This document shows, piece after piece, positions 1 to 6,762 of a stretch of 8,498 nt of DNA. The stretch is from Clostridium sp. CAG:253 (lineage in GTDB: Bacteria; Bacillota; Clostridia; Lachnospirales; Lachnospiraceae). A model generated the notes under the pieces. That model had not been told where the DNA came from, ran no database searches, and saw only the letters and a program-made list of their open reading frames with translations. Location of the stretch: NCBI GenBank assembly GCA_000436755.1, contig FR887311.1:661-9158 (forward strand), written 5' to 3'. The translations under genes and the position numbers were made by a program. The number at the start of each line of letters is the position of its first letter. Position 1 is the stretch's first letter.

Positions 1-407
1 ACTTTTGTATTACTTCCTTTCCATGTTACAAGGCACACCTGATTGTTTAAAAGGTCTTTGCGGTTATCCTTATTTACACTGCCGCAATCATATCCCTTTT
101 CAAGCTCGTCCATCTGCTCTACACCTGCCGAAAAGAATACATTGCACTTTGCTCCCTCTTTTATCTGTGTCATAAGTGTTCCTGAACTGTCATAATTTGT
201 GTGGAAATTTATATCAGGGTGCCCTTTGTTGTATTCTTTACAAAGTTCATCCATAACATTATTAAGACTTTTTGCAGCAAATATGGTTATATCTGTTTTT
301 TTGCTGTTCTCGTTTTTCTTTCCGCAGCCTGAGAGCATCCCTGTAATAAGTGCCGCCATAACACAGCATACGCTTATTTTTTTAATTATCTTCTTTACAT
401 TAAACAT
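1..407 (-). CDS. modA: ModA-type molybdate ABC transporter substrate-binding lipoprotein, N-terminal 135 codons (cut by window edge)
   Basis: Extracellular lipid-anchored receptor that captures molybdate (or tungstate) for a ModBC ABC importer. Seen: a lysine-rich start, a hydrophobic stretch and a lipobox LSGC with the acylated Cys at residue 28, then the mature domain opening with ITIFAAKSL (about 40-48), DSSGTL (73-78) and NVFFSA. These match the ModA pattern in which serines of the 'AAxSL' and 'SGxL' loops bind the oxyanion. The ATG at 407 has an AAGAGG site six bases upstream and follows the MOSC-XdhC stop by 47 bases with no terminator between, so it is probably co-transcribed. The reading frame stays open to the window edge; about 100 or more residues of the usual 240-270 are missing. 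Family assignment is firm; molybdate versus tungstate cannot be decided. Confidence 0.9.
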   Translation of the reverse strand, partial: MFNVKKIIKKISVCCVMAALITGMLSGCGKKNENSKKTDITIFAAKSLNNVMDELCKEYNKGHPDINFHTNYDSSGTLMTQIKEGAKCNVFFSAGVEQMDELEKGYDCGSVNKDNRKDLLNNQVCLVTWKGSNTK

Positions 408-454
408 AAAAACCTCTTTTCTATTCCATACACTCATTTTCTCTTTTGAGCAAT

Positions 455-2020
455 CTACATTCTCTCTAGCATAACACTTATATTTCCGCCACACACCATA
501 CCCTCTTTTTCGGCATCATCAGTATTCATACTTACTTCCATTATCTCAGGTCTGCCTATAAAATGTTTATTTTCAAAATTGTCTTTCTGACAAACAGCCC
601 TATTTTTATTCTCATCATTTTTTGATGCTGTTTCCTGCATTGGCATTGCAAAGCCGTTAAAAATGTCCCTGCATCTCGTGATAATTTCAGCCTCCGCACA
701 TCCTCCTCCGATAGTTCCTATAATTCGGTTGTCCGAAGTTACTATCATCTGCGTTCCGACATTTCTTGGAGCACTGCCGCTTTTTCTTATAATGGTACAT
801 AAAATCCTCTGCTCATCAGACTGTTTTGCAAGTTCATCAATAATATTATCGTCAACGGAGCCGTTATTGCAATGTTTATTTTTACAATATACTATCTCAC
901 TCATAACTGACAACGCTATCTCCTGTGGTGTAGCCGCACATATTGAAAGACCTATTGGTGAATGAAGTTCATTTATTTTTTCAATCTCAATACCATGTTC
1001 TTTAAGGTCTTTTCTTACCATTGCCGACCTCCTTTTTGAACCCATCATCCCTACATATGCATATGGTATCTTAAAAATCTCGAAAATGCACTGCTCGTCA
1101 AATCTGTGTCCTCTGGTCATGCACACAAAATAGTTGTCACGGTTTTTGTCTATGGTTTTCAGTGCATTTACATAGTCATCACATATAACATTTCCTACAC
1201 CAAGACTGCGTATTTTCTGAGCAAATATGGGTCTGTCCTCTATCACGGTAATGTCGAAATCCACAAGAACAGCCATCTTTACAAGTGCCTCTGCCACATG
1301 ACCTCCACCGCATATTACAAGATTAGGTCTACCGGTGATGTTTTGAATAAATAGTGTATTGTCCCCTATCTTAATCAGACTGCTGCCATCGTTACTTCCA
1401 TTATCATCAATACCGCAGAAAGTCTTACACAATTTTTTTACTATATCACCGGCAAAATAGTCACCGTAGCTTACCCTTATTCTGCCGTCTGTAATGTAGG
1501 CTTTCTGTCCTGTTGCCTCACCTGATACAACTGTAGCAATAAATGACTTTTCAGCTCGATCCCTGTCTCTTATACTTAAATACATATCAGCTTCAAGCAT
1601 TTTTACTTCATCACCCTCATTTATCATACCTCCATTTATGACAACTGCAAACACACCCTCTTTAGGCATAATACATTCACCCATACGCTCATATATCTTG
1701 CAATGTGAATGACACTCCTTACCTATCTGCGTCATTTCAAGAACGGCATCACCTATTTTAAAGCGTGTTCCAAGCGGCAGACTTCTAAAATCAAATCCTG
1801 AGATTATCAGATTTTCTCCAAATGCACCATTTTCTACTTTGGCACCTTTTTTTCTGAACTCCTCTATTTTTTCATATGACAAAAGACTCACCTGCCTGTG
1901 CCATCTTCCAGCGTGTGCATCTCCATCAAGCCCATAATTTCTGATAAGTCTGACCTGTGGAATCTGCTTTTTTTCAGTTCCACGCTCCCTGCTTATGTTT
2001 ATTGCAATAAGTTTTCCCAA
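455..2020 (-). CDS. MOSC domain-XdhC/CoxI family fusion protein (molybdenum hydroxylase maturation)
   Basis: A 521-residue fusion of two molybdoenzyme-maturation modules. Residues about 1-141 form a MOSC domain (GLDGDAHAG, NGAFGENL, the conserved cysteines of IGKECHSHC and of GECIMPKEGVF), a fold known from sulfur carriers linked to the molybdenum cofactor. Residues about 158-521 are XdhC: a CoxI-like strand segment (FIATVVSGE), a Rossmann-type domain (GGGHV 238-242, TRGHRFDEQC 302-311, GMMGSKRR 324-331), then a CoxI domain (SGSAPRNVG, GTIGGGCAEAE 435-445, EGMVCGG 506-512). XdhC proteins bind molybdopterin, promote its sulfuration and help insert it into xanthine dehydrogenase-type enzymes. 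The start is TTG at 2020, nine bases after AGGAGG, giving MGKLIAINIS as in stand-alone MOSC proteins; longer forms would run into moaA. The CoxI domain carries an Asn/Lys-rich insert near residues 460-492. Role is inferred from family and context. Confidence 0.9.
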   Translation of the reverse strand: MGKLIAINISRERGTEKKQIPQVRLIRNYGLDGDAHAGRWHRQVSLLSYEKIEEFRKKGAKVENGAFGENLIISGFDFRSLPLGTRFKIGDAVLEMTQIGKECHSHCKIYERMGECIMPKEGVFAVVINGGMINEGDEVKMLEADMYLSIRDRDRAEKSFIATVVSGEATGQKAYITDGRIRVSYGDYFAGDIVKKLCKTFCGIDDNGSNDGSSLIKIGDNTLFIQNITGRPNLVICGGGHVAEALVKMAVLVDFDITVIEDRPIFAQKIRSLGVGNVICDDYVNALKTIDKNRDNYFVCMTRGHRFDEQCIFEIFKIPYAYVGMMGSKRRSAMVRKDLKEHGIEIEKINELHSPIGLSICAATPQEIALSVMSEIVYCKNKHCNNGSVDDNIIDELAKQSDEQRILCTIIRKSGSAPRNVGTQMIVTSDNRIIGTIGGGCAEAEIITRCRDIFNGFAMPMQETASKNDENKNRAVCQKDNFENKHFIGRPEIMEVSMNTDDAEKEGMVCGGNISVMLERM

Positions 2021-2025
2021 ACTTT

Positions 2026-2046
2026 TTAACCTCCTATCATATTCAT
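2026..2046 (-). other. Out-of-frame remnant of the moaA C-terminal tail (MNMIGG-stop)
   Basis: Reading ATG AAT ATG ATA GGA GGT TAA on the minus strand gives MNMIGG and a stop, the usual kind of MoaA C-terminus. It is one base out of register with the main moaA frame, whose TGA stop overlaps this ATG. Adding one base just before (for example AAAC to AAAAC near 2048-2051) would join them into a protein of about 316 residues. The corrected stop would lie five bases before the next gene's TTG. Confidence 0.75.
2030..2035 (-). promoter_or_regulatory. Shine-Dalgarno AGGAGG setting the TTG start of the MOSC-XdhC gene
   Basis: A perfect AGGAGG lies nine bases before TTG (2018-2020); no ATG or GTG in that frame is at a usable distance. 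The same bases read GGA GGT, the two Gly codons of the displaced moaA tail, so the site is constrained twice. Confidence 0.8.
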
Positions 2047-2975
2047 GGTTTAGTTTCTTTTTCACATAAAATATCTTCAAAATGATGGGATTTTGGCTTT
2101 TCATATATTGCCTTTCTCATAATTTTTGTAAGTTCATCTTTTCCAATATCAAGCGCTTCTTTCAAATCTATAATTCTGCTATCAGCGAGGCATGGTTTTA
2201 AACCTGCATCTGATGTTATTCTTATGCGGTTGCATCTGTCACAAAATTTACCGTGAACCGCCTGAATAAGACCTACCCGCACACCTAATTTTCGGAAAGC
2301 GTAATACTCTGCCGGTCCATTTTCATCATGCATTTTTGATACGCCACACACTTTTCCGTATTTCTTTTCAAGTTTTTCAATAACAGCCTTTCTCGGAATA
2401 ATATCATTTTTCTCTCCTATTCCTACAGGCATCAGCTCGATAAATCTTATATCAATATTTTTGTCATTTGCAAACTCTATCATCTTCAGCACATCAACTT
2501 CACTTCTTAGAACAGTATTTATTTTAAGCTTAATTCTGCTATCTAAAGCGGCATCTATCCCATCAATAACATTCCTAAGGCAGCTGTGCCCCGTGATTTT
2601 CCTAAACTCATCAGAATCTATGGTATCAAGACTCACATTTATGCTGTCTGTCCCTGCTGTTTTTAATACATCAGCCTTTTCACTTAGAAAAACTCCGTTT
2701 GTGGTAATTCCGATAAAATTTACTCCGCTCATGTTTCTCATTTTTGCAATAAGTTTTTCAATATCCGGATAGATAAGTGGCTCCCCCCCTGTCAGCCTGA
2801 AATTTGTTATTCCAAGACAAACAGCACTCTCAACACACTTTAATACGGTTTCCGCAGTGAGATAATGTATATCGGAAATCTTTCCCTCAGGCATACAATA
2901 ACTGCATCTGAGATTGCAATTATCAGTCAGCGAAATCCTCATATAATCAATCTTTCTTCCATAGCCGTCCGTCAT
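2043..2975 (-). CDS. moaA: MoaA, GTP 3',8-cyclase (radical SAM), with an apparently frameshifted C-terminus
   Basis: Catalyses the first step of molybdenum cofactor synthesis, the radical SAM conversion of GTP to 3',8-cyclo-GTP, which MoaC then uses. Seen: radical SAM motif CNLRCSYC with cysteines 20, 24 and 27, LTGGEPL, the strand SINVSLDT, and the C-terminal second cluster site FCDRCNRIRI...KPC with cysteines 245, 248 and 262. The ATG at 2975 gives the standard opening MTDGYGRKIDYMRISLTD; two GTG codons lie just upstream. The frame stops at residue 310 with CEKETKP, without the Gly-Gly end typical of MoaA. One base out of frame, immediately after, the DNA reads MNMIGG-stop (2026-2046), so a single missing base is likely. 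As written, the protein would lack the tail known to matter for catalysis. Fifty bases separate it from the preceding MoeA-like gene. Confidence 0.93.
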   Translation of the reverse strand: MTDGYGRKIDYMRISLTDNCNLRCSYCMPEGKISDIHYLTAETVLKCVESAVCLGITNFRLTGGEPLIYPDIEKLIAKMRNMSGVNFIGITTNGVFLSEKADVLKTAGTDSINVSLDTIDSDEFRKITGHSCLRNVIDGIDAALDSRIKLKINTVLRSEVDVLKMIEFANDKNIDIRFIELMPVGIGEKNDIIPRKAVIEKLEKKYGKVCGVSKMHDENGPAEYYAFRKLGVRVGLIQAVHGKFCDRCNRIRITSDAGLKPCLADSRIIDLKEALDIGKDELTKIMRKAIYEKPKSHHFEDILCEKETKP

Positions 2976-3025
2976 ACTTTTCACCACCCCTGTACGATTT
3001 AAATATCAAGTTTGTATAAAGCACA

Positions 3026-4060
3026 TTACCACCCTTTTCCAAAGCCGCAATTTGGAAATGTGCATACATCACAATTTAAGCAAAATCCACCTTCACCTAA
3101 TGATGAGAGTTCATCCGGTGTTATCATATCATTTGCAAGAAGTCTCGGCAAAACCAGATCAAAGATAGTCCTTTTATTATACATGGCACACCCCGGAAGT
3201 CCGCATATCGGTATTATCCTGTCATTTTTTTTATAATAAGACAATAAAAACATTGCACCCGGCAAAACAGGTGAACCATATGATATTATATCCGATCCAG
3301 TATTTTTTATGGCAAGAGGCGTTTTATCGTCGGGGTCAACACTCATACCCCCAGTACAAAATATTATGTCAACGCCTGCATTGACGGCATCAAGGCATCC
3401 CTTAGTTATCTTTTTATCATCATCATTAAAAGTCTCATGGAATACCATTTCTACACCAAATTCATTTATTTTTTTTTCGATAACAGGTGTAAATCCGTCT
3501 TTTATCCTGCCATAAAATACCTCATTGCCTGTCGTAATAACAGCCGCTTTTTTCATCGTAAACGGAAGTATCTTTAATATTGGAGCATCCGAACATATCT
3601 CAGAAGCCTTTTTAATTTTCTCTTTTTTTATAACAAGAGGTATTATCCTTGTTCCCGCAAGTTTATCACCTTTTTTTACAACGGTATTTCCATGCCTTGT
3701 CGCTATCATAAGCTCCCCAAAAGAATTGACTTTGTTTAATCTTTCTCTGTCAACCTTAAGGAGTCCGTCACTATCTGCGATTACTTCTATTTTTCCCTCT
3801 TTTACCTCGGACGGATGCATATTTTCTCCTGCCGTCATGCGATAAAGTATCTCTGCCGCATCGTTCTCATGAAGTATTGTCTCATCATTTTCCCATATAT
3901 ATATCATATCTTTACCAACGCTTAAAAGCACTGGTATATCTTTTTCTGTTATAATATGTCCCTTGCGGAATACGGCATCCTTTTTCACACCGGGAATTAT
4001 CTGTGTTATGTCATGGCACAACACCTGTCCGACCGCTTCAGTTGTTTTTACAAGTTTCAT
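3026..4060 (-). CDS. MoeA-like molybdopterin-binding protein with C-terminal four-cysteine motif
   Basis: A 344-residue protein, shorter than classical MoeA (about 400), probably acting in metal insertion into molybdopterin or handling of the finished cofactor. Seen: a MoeA-type N-terminal region (TTEAVGQVLCHDIT, then FRKGHII), a middle segment to about residue 165, and a MoCF molybdopterin-binding domain at about 170-310 with ITTGNEV (175-181), CTGGMSVDPDDKTP (235-248) and GLPGC (287-291). The form GGMSVDPDD rather than the GGVSVGDYD of true MoeA places it in a separate clostridial subfamily (recalled, not searched). The tail has cysteines 327, 330, 333 and 338 (C-x2-C-x2-C-x4-C), suggesting a bound Zn or Fe-S cluster. 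The ATG overlaps the preceding stop as ATGA, after GGAGGG, so translation is probably coupled. Confidence 0.88.
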   Translation of the reverse strand: MKLVKTTEAVGQVLCHDITQIIPGVKKDAVFRKGHIITEKDIPVLLSVGKDMIYIWENDETILHENDAAEILYRMTAGENMHPSEVKEGKIEVIADSDGLLKVDRERLNKVNSFGELMIATRHGNTVVKKGDKLAGTRIIPLVIKKEKIKKASEICSDAPILKILPFTMKKAAVITTGNEVFYGRIKDGFTPVIEKKINEFGVEMVFHETFNDDDKKITKGCLDAVNAGVDIIFCTGGMSVDPDDKTPLAIKNTGSDIISYGSPVLPGAMFLLSYYKKNDRIIPICGLPGCAMYNKRTIFDLVLPRLLANDMITPDELSSLGEGGFCLNCDVCTFPNCGFGKGW

Positions 4061-4557
4061 TTAAGTTTCCCTCCGCACTCACTGTCATATCCGAGCAGAA
4101 TATCAAGCCCATGCTCTATATTTCCAATCAGAAACTCCATACTCTCTGATACTGCTTTAACACTTCCCGGAAGATTTATTATAAGTGTCCTGTTTCTTAT
4201 AACTGATGCTCCTCTTGAAAGAATTGCTCTTTTTGTAAACTGCATACTATAGGCACGAAGTCTTTCTGCTATCCCCGGTGCATTTTTTTCTGCCACACTA
4301 AGCGTCACCTCAGGTGTTATATCTCTTTTTGAAAAACCAGTCCCGCCTGTTGTTAGTACAAGATTGCATTTTACTTCATCGCAAAGTCTTATAAGCTCAC
4401 TCTTAAGCATCTGTTCATCATCAGGCAGTAGTTTATATGATACAACCTCGTACTTATCTTTTGGGAGAAGTTCTTTTATTTTGGGTCCGCTCATATCCTC
4501 CCTAAGCCCCTCTGAGCCTTTATCACTTAATGTAATTATACCTACGCTATACAACAT
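4057..4557 (-). CDS. moaB: MogA/MoaB family molybdenum cofactor biosynthesis protein
   Basis: Small soluble molybdopterin-binding protein of the MogA/MoaB family; MogA-type members adenylylate molybdopterin before molybdate insertion by MoeA. Its 166 residues are one complete MoCF domain: ITLSDKGS (8-15) and REDMSGP (19-25), the binding-loop motif TTGGTGFSKRDITPE (69-83), and LPGSVKAV (129-136). The ATG at 4557 follows a GAGGTGA site at normal spacing, 37 bases after moaC. Its TGA overlaps the ATG of the MoeA-like gene by four bases, fitting partners that act in sequence on the same molecule. MoaB and MogA cannot be separated by eye, so the symbol is tentative; the family is firm. Confidence 0.92.
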   Translation of the reverse strand: MLYSVGIITLSDKGSEGLREDMSGPKIKELLPKDKYEVVSYKLLPDDEQMLKSELIRLCDEVKCNLVLTTGGTGFSKRDITPEVTLSVAEKNAPGIAERLRAYSMQFTKRAILSRGASVIRNRTLIINLPGSVKAVSESMEFLIGNIEHGLDILLGYDSECGGKLK

Positions 4558-4594
4558 AAGATTATCTCACCTCGTCTAATACTAATCGTTGTTA

Positions 4595-5095
4595 TCAGTT
4601 CACATCTGTATTGCGGCCAGCAACATAATGACCACTTTTTCCGCCTACTTTTTCGAGCAGATGAATATTTTTTATCTCCATTGAACGACAGACCGCCTTG
4701 CACATATCATATATAGTCAAAAGTGCCATGCTCACACCTGTAAGAGCCTCCATCTCAACACCCGTTTTTCCAACGCAGGCGGTTGTACATACTGCCGTTA
4801 TTGTCATATTATCCTCGTCAAGTCCAAAATCCACATCGCATTTCGTCATGGCAATAGGATGGCAGAGAGGAATAAGCATTGAGTTATTTTTTGCCCCCAT
4901 TATCCCTGCAATGCGTGCTATTCCAAGCACATCCCCTTTTTTGGCAGTTCCGTTTGCCACGGCATTAAATGCATCCTCATTCATTCTTATCTCACCACAG
5001 GCTTTTGCTACACGGTATGTATCATCTTTTTCGTGAACATCTACCATATGTGCTTCGCCTGCTTCATTAAAATGTGTAAGTTCTTTCTTATCCAT
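4595..5095 (-). CDS. moaC: MoaC, cyclic pyranopterin monophosphate synthase
   Basis: Converts 3',8-cyclo-GTP, the MoaA product, to cyclic pyranopterin monophosphate. The 166 residues match the usual length of about 160. Seen: opening [29 protein letters not shown] (Lys53), PLCHPI (His79), [10 protein letters not shown] (Glu114, Glu116) and YDMCKAV (Asp130, Lys133), which line up with the catalytic His, Glu, Asp and Lys positions of E. coli MoaC with a shift of two. The ATG at 5095 has GAGGG five bases upstream and gives the conserved N-terminus. An in-frame GTG at 5119 would add eight residues and has no good ribosome site. It sits 77 bases after yqeB, with no terminator between. Confidence 0.96.
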   Translation of the reverse strand: MDKKELTHFNEAGEAHMVDVHEKDDTYRVAKACGEIRMNEDAFNAVANGTAKKGDVLGIARIAGIMGAKNNSMLIPLCHPIAMTKCDVDFGLDEDNMTITAVCTTACVGKTGVEMEALTGVSMALLTIYDMCKAVCRSMEIKNIHLLEKVGGKSGHYVAGRNTDVN

Positions 5096-5172
5096 TTTTA
5101 CCCTCGTTATTATTATCACTCATTTGAAAAATCAGTTACAGACAGAGCTGTTTGCATAAATAACTCCATTTG

Positions 5173-6024
5173 CTAATTTATACCCGACACATAGCTGCAT
5201 ACCGCTTCAAGCACACTGCCGCCTATACTTCTCGATTTGTCCGATATTGTAAAGCAGTTTTTTAACTCACCCTCTCTCGGATCTATATCTGCTATCTTAA
5301 ATCCCTCAGTCACCTCAAAGCCGTCTCTGATAAGTCCTCTGATAATTCCTGATATTGTTGCATTTACAGGTACATACTCTCCTTGAAATCCTGACTCGGA
5401 AGTATTATTATCATATTTCTCGTATATTCTTGCTATCTCATCACCTTTTTTTACAACATCACCTATGTGGCAGATATTTTTTATAAAACCATAAGCCTCC
5501 GCATGAATGACACGCTCACTTGTATAACCGCCTATATTTCCGGGAATTCCGGTATTTACAAGAGCCTGCCCTTTATCTATTATCCTTGCGAGATTGTGAC
5601 CTCTCATAGTTTCCACAACTATGTCAACATCTTCACCAGCCGTAAATCCCGGACCAACTCCTATAACAAGCGGTGCCATGTCCATAAAAGTTCCAAGATT
5701 TTTCTTTGCGATTATCGCATCTACTACGATGTCAGGTCTTAATTTTGCAATCGACTCTCCTTTAGGGTCAACGATAACTGGCACAACTCCATGTTTAATA
5801 ACCTCATCCATCTCATCTAATGATGTTATAAGTCTAGCCTTAACTCCCTCTATGGTTATCTCTTTGTCGTAGACTGCCTCGCAGAATGAAACCTGCCTTC
5901 GTATTGCTGCTGGCTTTTTAGTTTCAAGTGCCAGCACTTTAAACCCTGCCCTGTGAAGTCTGTGAATAATGCCTGTCGCAAGGTCACCTGCACCACGGCA
6001 TATTATAAGTATATCTTTAATCAT
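5173..6024 (-). CDS. yqeB: Selenium-dependent molybdenum hydroxylase accessory protein, YqeB family
   Basis: YqeB-family proteins occur with selenium-dependent molybdenum hydroxylases such as xanthine dehydrogenases or purine hydroxylases with a labile Se ligand, and are thought to help selenium reach the cofactor; the exact reaction is not settled. The 283 residues are typical. Seen: an N-terminal nucleotide-binding-like motif RGAGDLATG (10-18), VDPKGES (85-91), DAIIAKKN (102-109), GVGPGFTAG (122-130), ETMRGHNLARI (138-148), and a C-terminal barrel-like part with GLIRDGFEV and IADIDPREG (245-252), ending in SIGGSVLEAV. The ATG at 6024 is only three bases after the yqeC stop, with AAGGAA inside the end of yqeC, so the two are probably translationally coupled. 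Its presence is the main reason to suspect a selenium-dependent enzyme nearby. Confidence 0.93.
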   Translation of the reverse strand: MIKDILIICRGAGDLATGIIHRLHRAGFKVLALETKKPAAIRRQVSFCEAVYDKEITIEGVKARLITSLDEMDEVIKHGVVPVIVDPKGESIAKLRPDIVVDAIIAKKNLGTFMDMAPLVIGVGPGFTAGEDVDIVVETMRGHNLARIIDKGQALVNTGIPGNIGGYTSERVIHAEAYGFIKNICHIGDVVKKGDEIARIYEKYDNNTSESGFQGEYVPVNATISGIIRGLIRDGFEVTEGFKIADIDPREGELKNCFTISDKSRSIGGSVLEAVCSYVSGIN

Positions 6025-6027
6025 AAT

Positions 6028-6633
6028 CTATTCCTTTAAAAATATAATTCCATCATCTGTCTTTTTTGAATAAATATAATGTAGTTTTCCTTTAAATCCC
6101 AATTTTCTAAGCCTTTTTTCATATACTTTCTGAATTTGTTTTATATGTTCAAAAGTAACCTTTTCATCAGCTTTTGTCCCTAATTCAAAACTCATATCCT
6201 CAAATCTGAAAATAACATCTTTGCAATATTTTCCTATATCCCACAACCCTAAAACAAGATAAACATCCGTAGTAAACTCAAAAATAACAGGTTCACTTTC
6301 TAGCGGATATTTAAGTGAATAATGCTTTGCTCCATCGGCTTCTATCAGAATATTGTCTGCATACGGCATTATCCACTTAAGTATTTCAAGCGGAAGTGCT
6401 TGAATTTTTTTATTGCTGCCATCACATATTTTTCCTGCCATGCAGTATTTATCGTTTTTTATTCTCTCAATGATGCTAAAAATATCACATGAAATATCGG
6501 TATCTCTTTCAAGCATCATATGTGTTGTAGTTGTCAGAAGTACTGTCTCTTTTTTTCCAAGATAATAATCTGACATTTTATGGAGCAGGCTTGTCTTACC
6601 GCCTGCTCCTATCACTGATATTATTTTTTTCAC
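6028..6633 (-). CDS. yqeC: Selenium-dependent hydroxylase accessory protein, YqeC family (putative P-loop NTPase)
   Basis: Second marker gene of selenium-dependent molybdenum hydroxylase clusters; molecular role unknown. Seen: a P-loop-like GAGGKTS (9-15) after a hydrophobic strand, TTTTHM (34-39), and IEADGAK (97-103) followed by PLESEPVI, all family hallmarks. At 201 residues it is on the short side (E. coli YqeC is about 256). The start is GTG at 6633, six bases after AGAGG, which places the P-loop strand at the usual distance from the N-terminus; no ATG upstream gives a better choice. The next gene, yqeB, begins three bases after its stop. It is separated from the permease gene by 129 bases containing an inverted repeat that could affect its expression. 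Confidence 0.92.
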   Translation of the reverse strand: MKKIISVIGAGGKTSLLHKMSDYYLGKKETVLLTTTTHMMLERDTDISCDIFSIIERIKNDKYCMAGKICDGSNKKIQALPLEILKWIMPYADNILIEADGAKHYSLKYPLESEPVIFEFTTDVYLVLGLWDIGKYCKDVIFRFEDMSFELGTKADEKVTFEHIKQIQKVYEKRLRKLGFKGKLHYIYSKKTDDGIIFLKE

Positions 6634-6645
6634 TTTAATCCTCTT

Positions 6646-6727
6646 TTCTGAGCAATTTGTTTCTTTTACACTTCTTCTAAAACTTCATCTTATTTGCTTT
6701 TAGTCAGGAAACTTATTTTGCTCAGAA
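6646..6727 (-). repeat. 10-base inverted repeat in the permease-yqeC spacer, one arm just before the yqeC ribosome site
   Basis: On the minus strand, TTCTGAGCAA (6718-6727) is followed 62 bases later by its exact reverse complement TTGCTCAGAA (6646-6655), whose end touches the yqeC Shine-Dalgarno. The upstream arm can also fold on itself as TTTGCT-TCTG-AGCAAA (6717-6732). There is no U-run after the local hairpin, so it is not a standard terminator. The rest of the 129-base spacer (6634-6762) shows nothing else I recognise. Confidence 0.5.
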
Positions 6728-6762
6728 GCAAATCGTGACATGAAATGTATCAGCAGTATTTT

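Noticed and set aside
199..474. Plus-strand open frame of 91 codons with a hydrophobic-looking product
   Set aside because: It is the antisense shadow of the modA signal peptide and spacer; hydrophobicity comes from poly-T opposite Lys codons, and there is no ribosome site.
2036..2046. TGA at the moaA end as a selenocysteine codon or programmed frameshift
   Set aside because: Reading through TGA meets another TGA and a TAG within four codons, and no slippery heptamer precedes the stop; a one-base sequence difference is simpler.
2021..2104. N-terminal extension of the MOSC-XdhC protein from an ATG at 2104
   Set aside because: It lies inside moaA, is not MOSC-like, and the AGGAGG plus TTG start gives a canonical N-terminus.
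663..5872. Other plus-strand open frames of 60-112 codons opposite the Mo-cofactor genes
   Set aside because: Each lies fully opposite a gene with strong family motifs, lacks a convincing ribosome site and resembles no protein I know.
6717..6732. Hairpin after the permease as an intrinsic terminator
   Set aside because: Six-base stem with no following U-run; the sequence downstream is AATAAGTTTCC.
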